Below are positions 8,018 through 16,373 of a DNA stretch of 37,296 nt, one piece after another. This DNA is from an uncultured Bacteroidota bacterium (GTDB taxonomy: Bacteria > Bacteroidota > Bacteroidia > Bacteroidales > CG2-30-32-10), in NCBI GenBank assembly GCA_903889915.1, contig CAISZK010000269.1:1-37296 (forward strand). The letters run 5' to 3'. Numbering within the stretch: position 1 is the stretch's first letter; each line of letters opens with the position of its first letter. The notes under the pieces are model-generated. The model made no database searches and was not told the DNA's origin. It saw only the letters and a list, made by a program, of their open reading frames with translations. Both the position numbers and the translations under genes were made by a program.

Positions 8018-9988
8018 ATGAAATTTCAAAGTAATTATATTGAAACGGTGAATAGGAGATTGGGCAAAATGATGAATAATTTTCCCTTAGCTCGTTTCCC
8101 TTTTCGCTTGTTTATTACTTTAATTTTCACAACCAATATTTTTCTTCAAAAAAGGACTTTTCATTTTAAATCTGCTTTAGCTTTTTTCTTGCTGATATTT
8201 GGCATCAATGCAACGTCCACAGCACAGGTTGATTCAACCGATGATCTTTTGGCTGCCCAATATTTTCAGGCGAAAGATTATGATAAGGCTGTAGTTCTTT
8301 ATGAAAAACTTTTCAGTAAAAAACAGGAATACATTTATTACAACCCCTACCTTGAATGTCTTATTCAGCAAAAAGATTACAAGAAAGCTGAGAAGATGAT
8401 CAAAAAACAAATAAGATTACATCCGCTGGTTGCACAATACTCAGTTGATCTGGGTTATCTTTATCTCTCCGAAGGTGAACAAAAAGAGTCAAAAGAGCAG
8501 TTTGATCTGCTGATCAAAATTGTTCCCAAAGATAAACAGTCAGTGATTGATCTTGCCAATGCATTCCTGCTTCGTGATGAAACCGATTATGCCATTCAAA
8601 CTTATTTGAAAGCACGCAAAGAGATGAAAGGAGAATATCCCTTCAATCTCGAACTGGCAGATATTTATAACGAACTGTCGGAGTATGATAAGATGATGGA
8701 TGAGTATATCAGCCTTATTGATTTCAGTGATTTTTATCTTGATGAAGTGGAGGGATTATTACAAACAATAATTACAGAGGAAAAAGACACCAAAAAAAGC
8801 ACAGCATTGAAAAATGTTCTTCTGCTAAGGATTAAAGATAGCCCTGATAACGACCTTTATTCGGAATTGCTTTTGTGGTATTCCACGCAAATGAAAGATT
8901 TCGAAACCGCTTTGGTGCAGGCCAAGGCGCTTGACAGAAGAAAAAAAGAAGATGGCAAAAGGGTTTTCAATATTGCCAGGCTTGCAACTTCAAATGAATA
9001 TTATGATGTTGCTATAAGCGCTTATCAGTACATCATTGATAAGGGAGCAGAAAGTTATTATTACCTGAATAGCAAGATTGAAATTCTTGATGTAAAATAT
9101 CTGAAGATCACAACAACTCTTACTTATACAAAACAAGAACTCGTTTCGCTTGAGAAAGAATATATTTCAGCTCTTGCTGAATTTGGAAAGACTTCTTCGT
9201 CCATTCCCTTAATGACCAATCTTGCACATCTGCAAGCTTTCTATCTCGATAGTTCGGCTGCTGCTACAAAGCTGCTTTATGAAGCGTTGGATATTAAAAC
9301 AGCAACACCGATACTTCTTGCAAAATGTAAACTTGAATTGGCAGATATACTGCTCATGACAGGTGAAGTATGGGAAGCTACATTGCTATATTCACAGGTT
9401 GATAAGGATTTTAAAGATGAACCAATAGGATCATTGGCGAAATTTAAAAATGCAAAATTGTCGTACTACATTGGAGAATTTGAATGGGCAAAGGCACAAT
9501 TGGATGTTCTTAAAGCAGCAACTTCGAAACTTATTGCCAATGATGCAATGGATCTTTCACTTCTGATAAGTGATAATTCAGATATGGATAGTTCCTATGA
9601 TGCGCTGGCAATTTATGCAAGAGCCGACCTTTGGGAATTCAGGAACAAATATGATATTGCATTGAAAACACTGGACACTCTTTTTGTGAAGTACAAGTAT
9701 CACACAATATTTGATGAGGCCTATTACAAGAAAGCTGAAATTTATATCAGGAAAGGATTGAATGATTCAGCGGTTGTTTACTATAAAAAAATATTTACAG
9801 AGTATCCCTACGATATACTGGCTGATGATGCCATGTACAAACTTGCCGTTCTTTATGAGGATGTTTATAAAGATAAGACGAAGGCGATGGATATGTATGA
9901 AAAATTAATGACGATTTATCCCGGAAGTACCTACGTTGTTGAGGCAAGAAAGAAATTCAGGAAACTACGAGGCGATGTGCTGAATTAA
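8018..9988 (+). CDS. Tetratricopeptide-repeat protein, exported or membrane-anchored
   Basis: 656 residues made of degenerate TPR helices: clear units near 80-190 (AAQYFQAKDYDKAVVLYEKL) and near 560-645 (ADDAMYKLAVLYEDVYKDKT), the latter resembling the outer-membrane-assembly or cell-division type of TPR. The N-terminus is unusual. A hydrophobic stretch (about 30-42) precedes a second, signal-peptide-like one (about 52-69, ending STAQ). Starts at 8069 or 8072 are also possible, but no ATG, GTG or TTG lies just before the second stretch. A scaffold role in the envelope is inferred; no catalytic motif is visible. Converges on the pyruvate kinase gene. Confidence 0.85.
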   Translation: MKFQSNYIETVNRRLGKMMNNFPLARFPFRLFITLIFTTNIFLQKRTFHFKSALAFFLLIFGINATSTAQVDSTDDLLAAQYFQAKDYDKAVVLYEKLFSKKQEYIYYNPYLECLIQQKDYKKAEKMIKKQIRLHPLVAQYSVDLGYLYLSEGEQKESKEQFDLLIKIVPKDKQSVIDLANAFLLRDETDYAIQTYLKARKEMKGEYPFNLELADIYNELSEYDKMMDEYISLIDFSDFYLDEVEGLLQTIITEEKDTKKSTALKNVLLLRIKDSPDNDLYSELLLWYSTQMKDFETALVQAKALDRRKKEDGKRVFNIARLATSNEYYDVAISAYQYIIDKGAESYYYLNSKIEILDVKYLKITTTLTYTKQELVSLEKEYISALAEFGKTSSSIPLMTNLAHLQAFYLDSSAAATKLLYEALDIKTATPILLAKCKLELADILLMTGEVWEATLLYSQVDKDFKDEPIGSLAKFKNAKLSYYIGEFEWAKAQLDVLKAATSKLIANDAMDLSLLISDNSDMDSSYDALAIYARADLWEFRNKYDIALKTLDTLFVKYKYHTIFDEAYYKKAEIYIRKGLNDSAVVYYKKIFTEYPYDILADDAMYKLAVLYEDVYKDKTKAMDMYEKLMTIYPGSTYVVEARKKFRKLRGDVLN

Positions 9989-10036
9989 AAATAATTTCCA
10001 GTTGGACTTATTTTAGCCGAAACTCTTCCGGCAACA

Positions 10037-11467
10037 TTACAAAACATGACTTATCTTTAAAATGTTCGTCTTCCCATGTTCATTCAATGGGGAACTTCCA
10101 ACATGAATAATACAATCACCTTCCTGCAAAAGATCCTTTCCTTTCAGTAATTTTATAGATTGCTGGATGGCCTCCTCCAATTGATCGAATGTGTGCAAAT
10201 AAAAGACCCGCACACCCCACACCAGCGACATGTACTGCAATAGTTCAATATTGTTCGTAAAGGCAAAAATATCTGCATCCGGTCTGTGACTGGATATGCG
10301 AAACGCTGTATAACCGGAATGTGTAAAAGTAATGACCGCTTTTGCCTTGGTTTCTTTGGCAAGTGTGGTTGCATTGTAACAAATAGAGTCAGCAAGAAAG
10401 GTGGTTGTTTCCTCAACAGGGGTGTATTGTTTATTAAAAGGATTTCCTTTTGTTTCGGTATAGTTGATAATTTTCTGCATGCAAACAATGGTCTCGACAG
10501 GATATTTTCCAACAGAAGTTTCGCCACTAAGCATAAGTGCGTCGGCACCATCGAGTACAGCATTTGCAACATCAGTAGCTTCAGCACGGGTAGGAGTGAA
10601 ATTCGTGATCATGCTTTCCATCATTTGTGTGGCTACGATAACCGGTTTCGAATGGTTGATGCATTTCTCAATGATTTGTTTTTGGATCAAAGGTATTTCA
10701 TCAAAAGGCATTTCTACGCCGAGGTCGCCGCGTGCTACCATTATGCCATCTGCATTTTCAATGATAAGATCAATTTCCTGAAGCGCTTCAGGTTTTTCAA
10801 TTTTAGCGATTACACCTGCATGCCCCTTATTATCTATAATCAATTTCTGAAGTTCTAGAACATCGGTGGCTTTCCTGACAAAGGACAAAGCTATCCAGTC
10901 AACATCATGCTCAATGGCATAAACAGCATTTGCAATATCTTCCTCAGTGAGGCATGGGAGCGAAACTTTGGTGTCGGGGAGGTTAACCCCTTTGTGTGAT
11001 GAAAGTGGTCCTCCAAAAATTACCTTTGCTTTTACAGTATCTTTTTTATTTGTTTCAATTACCTGTAATTTGATTTTACCATCATCAATCAATATCATTT
11101 CATCAGTTTTGACATCCTGCGGAAATTGTTGATAACTCATGTAAACCCTGTCTTTATTGCCGATACATTTTTCTGAAACAAATGTAACCACGTCGCCTGG
11201 AGCCAAATTGAGCAGATTGTTTTCAATCACACCAACCCTTAATTTAGGTCCCTGCAGATCGGCAAGCACTGCAACATGTGTATCCATTTCGATGTTTAAT
11301 TCCCTGATCAGATTCGCAAGTTTCAAAAACTCATCTTTGCCTGAATGTGAAAAATTAATTCTGAAAACATCCACCCCCTCGTCAATCATGCGTTTCATGA
11401 TGTCTTTGGATGAAGAGGCAGGTCCCAGTGTGGCTACAATTTTGGTTTTGGAAAGATTTTGTTTCAT
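10037..11467 (-). CDS. pyk: Pyruvate kinase
   Basis: 476 residues. It catalyses the last step of glycolysis, phosphoenolpyruvate plus ADP to pyruvate plus ATP. The active-site signature IAKIEKPEAL is at 220-229 (Lys222, metal ligand Glu224), followed by ARGDLGVEMP (about 245-254) and VATQMMESM (about 278-286). FRINFSHS (35-42) supplies the N-terminal Arg/Asn/Ser ligands. A C-terminal allosteric-type domain is present. The ATG before KQNLSKTKIVATLGPASS is chosen because this is the family N-terminus; a longer frame opening 63 bases upstream would cross the -7 element. Convergent with the TPR gene, with only 48 bases between the stops. Confidence 0.97.
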   Translation of the reverse strand: MKQNLSKTKIVATLGPASSSKDIMKRMIDEGVDVFRINFSHSGKDEFLKLANLIRELNIEMDTHVAVLADLQGPKLRVGVIENNLLNLAPGDVVTFVSEKCIGNKDRVYMSYQQFPQDVKTDEMILIDDGKIKLQVIETNKKDTVKAKVIFGGPLSSHKGVNLPDTKVSLPCLTEEDIANAVYAIEHDVDWIALSFVRKATDVLELQKLIIDNKGHAGVIAKIEKPEALQEIDLIIENADGIMVARGDLGVEMPFDEIPLIQKQIIEKCINHSKPVIVATQMMESMITNFTPTRAEATDVANAVLDGADALMLSGETSVGKYPVETIVCMQKIINYTETKGNPFNKQYTPVEETTTFLADSICYNATTLAKETKAKAVITFTHSGYTAFRISSHRPDADIFAFTNNIELLQYMSLVWGVRVFYLHTFDQLEEAIQQSIKLLKGKDLLQEGDCIIHVGSSPLNEHGKTNILKISHVL

Positions 11468-11495
11468 GTAAAAATGTTTGAAGAATTTTGAATTG

Positions 11496-11503
11496 CAAAG
11501 ATA
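11496..11503 (-). promoter_or_regulatory. Promoter -7 element of pyk
   Basis: TATCTTTG on the minus strand matches TAnnTTTG, 28 bases upstream of the pyk ATG. A -33 element is not clear. Confidence 0.55.
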
Positions 11504-11538
11504 AAGTGTTTGCTTAAAATCCGCAGACAATAGGTGTC

Positions 11539-11579
11539 AAAAAACAAATATTCAAAACGCCATGCGCTTTGAATATTTG
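11539..11579 (-). terminator. Rho-independent terminator of the osmC-family gene
   Basis: A near-perfect hairpin: CAAATATTCAAA (11545-11556) pairs with TTTGAATATTTG (11568-11579). Inside, after one A/C mismatch, CGC pairs with GCG across a CAT loop. On the minus strand it is followed by six T (11539-11544). It lies 63 bases beyond the osmC-family stop. Confidence 0.85.
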
Positions 11580-11642
11580 CAAAGATTGTGTTGTTAGTAA
11601 AAGAGATTTTGAAATTCTTACATGAAGCATGTTCCTGGAAAA

Positions 11643-12062
11643 TTAATCCCCAAGGAATTTAGCTTCTGAAGTAATGGAAAAGTTCAATGCTTTAGATACG
11701 ATGCAGTTCTTTTCAGCATCTTTTGTAACCGTTTCAAACTCCCCGGCACTTAATCCCGGCACTCTACCTGTAATAGCCAGGTGAGAATTTGTAATTACTC
11801 CGTTTTCAAGAGTGATTGTAGCCACTGTGTCGAGTGAGGTTGGATTAAATCCTTTTTGAGATAAGATTGAACTTACAGCCATTGTAAAACATCCTGAGTG
11901 TGCTGCTGCTATCAATTCTTCCGGATTTGTGCCTGTCAGTCCTTCTTCAAAACGCAATTTGAAGCTGTAGTTCGCCTGATTTAAAATATTACTTTGTGTG
12001 GTCAATGTGCCTTTACCTTCTTTGAGGTTTCCTGTCCAATGTGCTTTTGCTGTACGTTTCAT
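11643..12062 (-). CDS. OsmC/Ohr family protein, probable peroxide-detoxifying
   Basis: 139 residues from the ATG giving MKRTAKAHWTGNLKEGKG, the usual OsmC-like opening; an in-frame TTG 36 bases upstream is less likely. The two redox cysteines of the family are present: Cys58 in NPEELIAAAHSGC and Cys120 in AEKNC, together with an Arg at about 37 and Glu48/49. OsmC and Ohr proteins reduce organic hydroperoxides through these thiols in the cytoplasm. The sequence resembles the OsmC subgroup more than Ohr, but a gene symbol is not given. A near-consensus -7 (GAATTTTG, 12087-12094 on the minus strand) lies 25 bases upstream, and a strong terminator follows. Confidence 0.9.
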   Translation of the reverse strand: MKRTAKAHWTGNLKEGKGTLTTQSNILNQANYSFKLRFEEGLTGTNPEELIAAAHSGCFTMAVSSILSQKGFNPTSLDTVATITLENGVITNSHLAITGRVPGLSAGEFETVTKDAEKNCIVSKALNFSITSEAKFLGD

Positions 12063-12446
12063 TTTATGTGTATTTTTCAATTTTTGCAAAATTCTCAATT
12101 ATCTGAATCATAATAAAAATAATTGTGATTTATTTAACACTTATTCTGCACTAAACCCCGAATTTTCAAACAGACTAGCTTGTTTACACTTTGCGGCGAC
12201 GGATGTCTTCAGTTAGAAAACCGGTATAAGCTAAGAGGTGTAAGGAAACTCAGGCACGAGTTACAAGTTCCATTCTTTATACCATTTTAACTTTTACATT
12301 ATTCCTCACAACCTGGCAGTAACTCTTACCAATTTCAGAATTATTCATGCTATGTCTGACTTTAATAGTAATTTTGAATAAAATTTAAACAGGTTTTATT
12401 GTTGAAAGCGGACTTGTTTGAATTATTAAAACTTTATGAAACCCGC
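12063..12446. other. Divergent intergenic region between the osmC-family gene and ksgA
   Basis: It carries a near-consensus -7 on the minus strand (12087-12094) and TAATTTTG (12369-12376) on the plus strand. The central 12150-12340 part is slightly richer in GC than its flanks, but I see no gene, tRNA, hairpin with T-tract or repeat there. Confidence 0.5.
12369..12376 (+). promoter_or_regulatory. Promoter -7 element of ksgA
   Basis: TAATTTTG matches TAnnTTTG, about 70 bases upstream of the preferred ATG; -33 not clear. Confidence 0.45.
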
Positions 12447-13223
12447 ATGTATCCTGTAAAAGCAAAGAAATTTCTGGGTCAGCATTTTTTGAAAGACGAC
12501 AACATTGCAATGAAAATAGTGGCTTCATTGCATGATCATGTCAATGTTCTGGAAATAGGCCCGGGCACAGGTGTTTTAACAAAACATCTGATGCAAATTC
12601 CGGGAGTGAATTTGAAATTAATTGATGTTGACCGCGAGTCAATCGCATTCCTGCTGACCGAATACCCGGAATATAAAGACAGGATCATACTTGCCGACTT
12701 TCTGAGGTTTGATCTGAATTCTTTATTTAACGGAAGTTTTAGCATTATCGGAAATTTCCCATACAACATTTCAACACAAATTCTTTTCAAAGTTTTGGAT
12801 TATAAAGATCAGGTAAAAGAAGTAGTGGGCATGTTTCAGAAGGAAGTGGCAATGCGGATAGCTTCACCTCCAGGATCAAAAGACTATGGAATTATCAGTG
12901 TTCTTCTGCAGGCTTATTATGATATTGAATACTTATTCACAGTGAATGAAACTGTGTTTTCGCCTCCTCCCAAAGTAAAATCAGGAGTAATTCGTTTGGT
13001 AAGAAATGATGTGAAATCCCTGGATTGTGATGAAAAACTCTTTGTTTCTGTAGTAAAGACTGCCTTTAATCAAAGACGCAAAACCCTGCGGAATGCTTTG
13101 TCCACATTTAAATTTCAGAAAACAGAAGGGATAGATTTGTTGTTGACAAAAAGAGCGGAGCAATTGGGCATTCAGGAATTTGTTTTATTGACTGCAAGTG
13201 TGATTTCTCAAAACAATCCTTGA
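12447..13223 (+). CDS. ksgA: 16S rRNA (adenine(1518)-N6/adenine(1519)-N6)-dimethyltransferase
   Basis: 258 residues. It dimethylates the two adjacent adenines in helix 45 near the 3' end of 16S rRNA, a late 30S maturation step. The KAKKFLGQHFLKD start, SAM motif I VLEIGPGTGVLT (34-45) and catalytic NFPY (103-106, the usual NLPY/NFPY) are present, as is SPPPKVKSGVIRL. The first ATG gives the normal N-terminus; an upstream in-frame TTG would add 16 residues without family support. Its 3' end overlaps the convergent Nramp gene by 16 bases. Confidence 0.95.
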   Translation: MYPVKAKKFLGQHFLKDDNIAMKIVASLHDHVNVLEIGPGTGVLTKHLMQIPGVNLKLIDVDRESIAFLLTEYPEYKDRIILADFLRFDLNSLFNGSFSIIGNFPYNISTQILFKVLDYKDQVKEVVGMFQKEVAMRIASPPGSKDYGIISVLLQAYYDIEYLFTVNETVFSPPPKVKSGVIRLVRNDVKSLDCDEKLFVSVVKTAFNQRRKTLRNALSTFKFQKTEGIDLLLTKRAEQLGIQEFVLLTASVISQNNP

Positions 13224-14488
13224 ATAAGACTAAACAGCAGCCATATATTCAGTGCTATGACTACAACTGTGATAATTATCAAAATGATTTTTGTACTCAA
13301 TGTGTTCGCGTATTTTCCCATCACCTTTTTTGATGATGTAAGGAAAATCTGTGCAACTATCGTGAAAGGAAGCTGAATACTCAATATAACCTGCGAAATG
13401 ATCAGCCCCTGGAAAGGATTGCTGATTAAAAAAATGATCAAAAGAGCCGCCAGATAAGTGATCCCAACTCCAATTTTGGTATGGCTGTCTTTAATATTGT
13501 AAGGCTCTCCGTAAAGCCCGGCAAACACACTTCCTCCCGCAATTCCAGCAGTGATGCTCGAAGCCACACCGGCAAACAGAAGTGCAACTGCAAATATGAT
13601 GGCTGCAGAATGACCCAATAACGGATGTAACATTTCTTCAGCCTGGCTAAGGTCGGTTACAATTATATGTTTGTTGAAAAACACAGCAGCAGCAACAATG
13701 ATCATGGCTCCGTTGATGGCCCATCCCACAAACATTGACAGGAGAGTGTCGGCAAATTCGTAATCAAGTTGCTTTTTGATGACTTTGCTGTTTTCCAGGT
13801 TCCATTGCCGGCTCTGTATCACCTCTGAATGAAGAAAAAGGTTGTGTGGCATCACCACGGCACCCAACAAGCTCATGATCACAAAAATTGAACTGTGTGG
13901 AAACGATGGTATGACAAAACTTGTGGTTGCTTCTGCCCAGGGAACATTGACAAGGAATAGCTCATAGATAAATGATATACCAATGATGGAAACAAATCCG
14001 ATGATCCACTTTTCCAAACGCCTGTAGGAATTGGAGAGAAGCAGGAAAGTGACAACTACAGTGACAATGACAGCTCCAATATTCAAAGGAACATGAAAAA
14101 GCATATTGATGGCAATAGCACCCCCAAGTATTTCGGCAATGGCAGTGGATATTGATGCAAAGATGGCCGAGATCAATATTGGCTTGGCCACCGATTTTTT
14201 TATGTAGCGATTGGTGGCTTCCGAAAGGCAGTAACCTGTTGCTATTCCAAGGTGGGCAACGTTATGCTGAAGAATGATCAGCATGACGGTTGATAAAGTG
14301 ATCACCCATAAAAGTGCATAACCGAATTGGGAACCGGCAGCAATGTTGGATGCCCAGTTGCCAGGATCAATAAAACCTACAGTGACAAGTAAACCGGGAC
14401 CAATATATTTGAATATTTCCCGAGCACCGAATACAGGTTTGTGATGTTTTCCTAATATTTCTTGAAATATGTTCACCTTTAAAATCAC
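13208..14488 (-). CDS. Nramp family divalent metal (Mn2+/Fe2+) transporter
   Basis: 426 residues with about eleven membrane helices. The metal-binding residues of the family are present: DPGN in helix 1 (41-44) and MPHN in helix 6 (213-216). The methionine favours soft transition metals such as Mn2+ and Fe2+ over Mg2+. Members import metal with protons across the inner membrane. The listed start is a GTG. A possible -7 (TATTTTTG, 14491-14498 on the minus strand) touches it, so the real start may be the GTG 12 bases further in; no ATG is available near. Tail-to-tail overlap with ksgA. mntH would be the usual symbol, but substrate is not proven. Confidence 0.92.
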   Translation of the reverse strand: MILKVNIFQEILGKHHKPVFGAREIFKYIGPGLLVTVGFIDPGNWASNIAAGSQFGYALLWVITLSTVMLIILQHNVAHLGIATGYCLSEATNRYIKKSVAKPILISAIFASISTAIAEILGGAIAINMLFHVPLNIGAVIVTVVVTFLLLSNSYRRLEKWIIGFVSIIGISFIYELFLVNVPWAEATTSFVIPSFPHSSIFVIMSLLGAVVMPHNLFLHSEVIQSRQWNLENSKVIKKQLDYEFADTLLSMFVGWAINGAMIIVAAAVFFNKHIIVTDLSQAEEMLHPLLGHSAAIIFAVALLFAGVASSITAGIAGGSVFAGLYGEPYNIKDSHTKIGVGITYLAALLIIFLISNPFQGLIISQVILSIQLPFTIVAQIFLTSSKKVMGKYANTLSTKIILIIITVVVIALNIWLLFSLIQGLF

Positions 14489-14647
14489 TGCAAAAATAAT
14501 CTAAAAAAAAGGTTTAAAAAAATAGAACTCAAAGGATGCTGATTGTTTATGATTTATTAAGATTATAGAGGTGCCTGTATATTGATGTATTATCTCTAAT
14601 CTTCTTTTTATTCCACATCTCCTGTGCCCGGTAACGGTTATTTTTTA

Positions 14648-14655
14648 TAATTTTG
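14648..14655 (+). promoter_or_regulatory. Promoter -7 element of the hydroxyacid dehydrogenase gene
   Basis: TAATTTTG matches TAnnTTTG and lies 38 bases before the ATG; no good -33 is visible. Confidence 0.5.
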
Positions 14656-14693
14656 AAAATCCCCGTGGTAACTAAAACCTGCGGAAATATTGC

Positions 14694-15647
14694 ATGAAAA
14701 CTAAGGAAATTAAAATTTTATTCATTGATTCCATTCATCCCTGTTTGCCTGAGATGCTTGAGCACGCGGGCTTTTTCTGCGATCTTTTTACAGACTATAA
14801 TCGTGAAAAGATCCTGGATATTATTGATGATTACACAGGGATCATTGTTAGAAGCAGAATACATATTGATAAGGAGATCATTGATAAAGCATCAAAACTG
14901 AAGTTTATCGGCAGGGTAGGAGCGGGGATGGAAAGCATAGATATGGATTATGCAATTCAGAATGGCATTCAATGTTTCAATTCGCCTGAAGGCAACAGGG
15001 ATGCAGTTGGTGAGCATGCGCTGGGTATGCTGATAGCTTTGATGAATAACTTTCTCCGTGCCGACAGGCAGGTGCGCAATGGCCTGTGGAAGCGGGAGGA
15101 AAACAGGGGTGTTGAAATAAAAGGCAAAACCATTGGCATCATTGGCTATGGGAATATGGGAAGCGCTTTTGCCCGTCGTTTAAAGGGATTTGATGCAAAT
15201 GTGATTGCTTATGATAAATACAAATTCAAATATTCTGATGATTTTGCGAAGGAAGTTTGCCAGGAGGAAATTTTTGAAAATGCCGACATCTTAAGTCTGC
15301 ATGTACCCCTCACCGATGAAACGCATCATCTGTTTAATAACGATTACATCCACAAATTCAAAAAGAATATCTGGCTCATCAACACCTCACGTGGACCGGT
15401 GGTTAACACTGACGATCTTGTGCATGCAATTGAATCAGGAAAAATAAAAGGAGCCGCCCTTGATGTAGTGGAATACGAATCTCCTTCTTTTATAAAACTA
15501 CAAAATAAAGAACTTCCCGAAGCATGGAAATATTTGACCAACTCCGATAAAGTGATACTCACACCTCATATTGCAGGTTGGACTGTTGAATCGGAAGTGA
15601 AACTGGCACAGGTGTTGGGAGCGAAGATCATTGAATTTCTAAAGTGA
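14694..15647 (+). CDS. D-2-hydroxyacid dehydrogenase, phosphoglycerate-dehydrogenase-like
   Basis: 317 residues. Substrate-binding segments at both ends (GRVGAGMESID, 73-83) flank a Rossmann domain with GYGNMG (151-156). The catalytic triad Arg233 (TSRG), Glu260 (DVVE) and His292 (TPHIAGWT) is complete. The family oxidises D-2-hydroxyacids with NAD. The N-terminal pattern is like 3-phosphoglycerate dehydrogenase of serine synthesis (SerA), in the short form without an ACT domain. No serC or serB lies beside it, so SerA is not certain. It appears to be transcribed alone. Confidence 0.88.
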   Translation: MKTKEIKILFIDSIHPCLPEMLEHAGFFCDLFTDYNREKILDIIDDYTGIIVRSRIHIDKEIIDKASKLKFIGRVGAGMESIDMDYAIQNGIQCFNSPEGNRDAVGEHALGMLIALMNNFLRADRQVRNGLWKREENRGVEIKGKTIGIIGYGNMGSAFARRLKGFDANVIAYDKYKFKYSDDFAKEVCQEEIFENADILSLHVPLTDETHHLFNNDYIHKFKKNIWLINTSRGPVVNTDDLVHAIESGKIKGAALDVVEYESPSFIKLQNKELPEAWKYLTNSDKVILTPHIAGWTVESEVKLAQVLGAKIIEFLK

Positions 15648-15941
15648 TTGTAAAAATTGTTTAAAGATTAAATAAATTGAAAGTTCACTCAATGAGATTT
15701 AAGATTTTGTTCAATGTAAAAGGTTTGCTAATCTATTGACCCATGACAAATGACTATTGGTTTATTCTTTTTCAAAAGTTATTAGGTTTTAAATTTTTAG
15801 ATTGTAATTTAGCTGCCTAAATTCTTTTAATGAATTTTCAAAACACAATTTCATTTTCGAGGAAAAACTCTCTCACAAAAGTGGTGAGGAACAATATAAA
15901 TTACACATCAAATCTCATTGGCAGCAATAATAATAAAGGCG

Positions 15942-16018
15942 TTGGCAAATTATCAAAAACAGGGTCGTTTCCCCACTTTTATTCCTCAGCGAAGAGCTTT
16001 GCTTTTGGCAAATTATCA
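15942..16018 (+). repeat. 14-bp direct repeat, copies 63 bp apart
   Basis: TTGGCAAATTATCA occurs exactly at 15942-15955 and 16005-16018. The 63-bp offset is three times the 21-bp period of the palindromic array that follows, which suggests the same repeat structure has decayed upstream. Confidence 0.7.
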
Positions 16019-16059
16019 GTAAATGAGCCGTCAAGGAATAATTACCTTGAGATTTCGAT

Positions 16060-16333
16060 ACTTTTCGCCCGGGCGAGAAGTGTTTTCGCCCAGGCGAGAA
16101 TACTTTTCGGGTCAATTTTGAGACTTGTTTCGGGTACCCGACAATACTTCTCATCCCAGTTGCAGACTTTTCGCCAAGGCGAGAAGTATTGTCACCAAGG
16201 CGAAAAGTGTTCTCGCCTTGGCGAGACTCCTAAAACACTCAATTTATTTAGAATTTTGTTGAGGCGACAAGGTTTCTCGCCCGGGCGACAAGTGTTCTCG
16301 CCCATTCGAGAAGTCTCGACATTGAGGCGAAAT
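16060..16333 (+). repeat. Array of degenerate 21-bp palindromic units
   Basis: About thirteen 21-bp units. Each ideal unit is a left arm TTYTCGCC, two central bases and a right arm GGCGARAA plus linker. Good palindromes are centred near 16070, 16091, 16135, 16176, 16197, 16218, 16282 and 16303, at steps of 21 bp or close multiples (41, 44, 64). Some have perfect 12-bp cores (TCGCCCGGGCGA at 16065 and 16277; TCGGGTACCCGA at 16130). Intermediate units are decayed. Arms can pair inside a unit or between neighbours, where GGCGAGAA-GTG-TTTTCGCC makes a three-base-loop hairpin. It is not CRISPR: no unique spacers of constant length. Confidence 0.85.
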
Positions 16334-16373
16334 ACGAACTCAGCGCTTTGATTTTACTTAAAAAATATGTTCA

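Larger units (their letters stand above)
15648..16373. other. Long non-coding region carrying structured repeats
   Basis: No convincing gene. A 173-codon open frame (15830-16351) exists only because the 21-bp repeats keep phase and lack stops. Contents: a short run with TGAC every 7 bp (15737-15757), a 14-bp direct repeat spaced 63 bp apart, a TCAAGG/CCTTGA inverted repeat (16031-16050), and the 21-bp palindromic array up to 16333. No clear promoter or terminator is visible. Confidence 0.7.

Noticed and set aside
10286-10858. Plus-strand ORF of 190 codons inside pyk
   Set aside because: Antisense shadow with Cys/Phe-rich composition typical of reversed coding sequence.
16060-16333. CRISPR array
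   Set aside because: Repeats are contiguous, degenerate and 21 bp long; there are no unique spacers of constant length and no cas genes.
15830-16351. Open frame of 173 codons across the palindromic array
   Set aside because: It stays open because 21-bp units are seven codons long and lack stops in this frame. The translation has no domain, odd composition and mirrors the DNA palindromes; a frame also stays open on the other strand.
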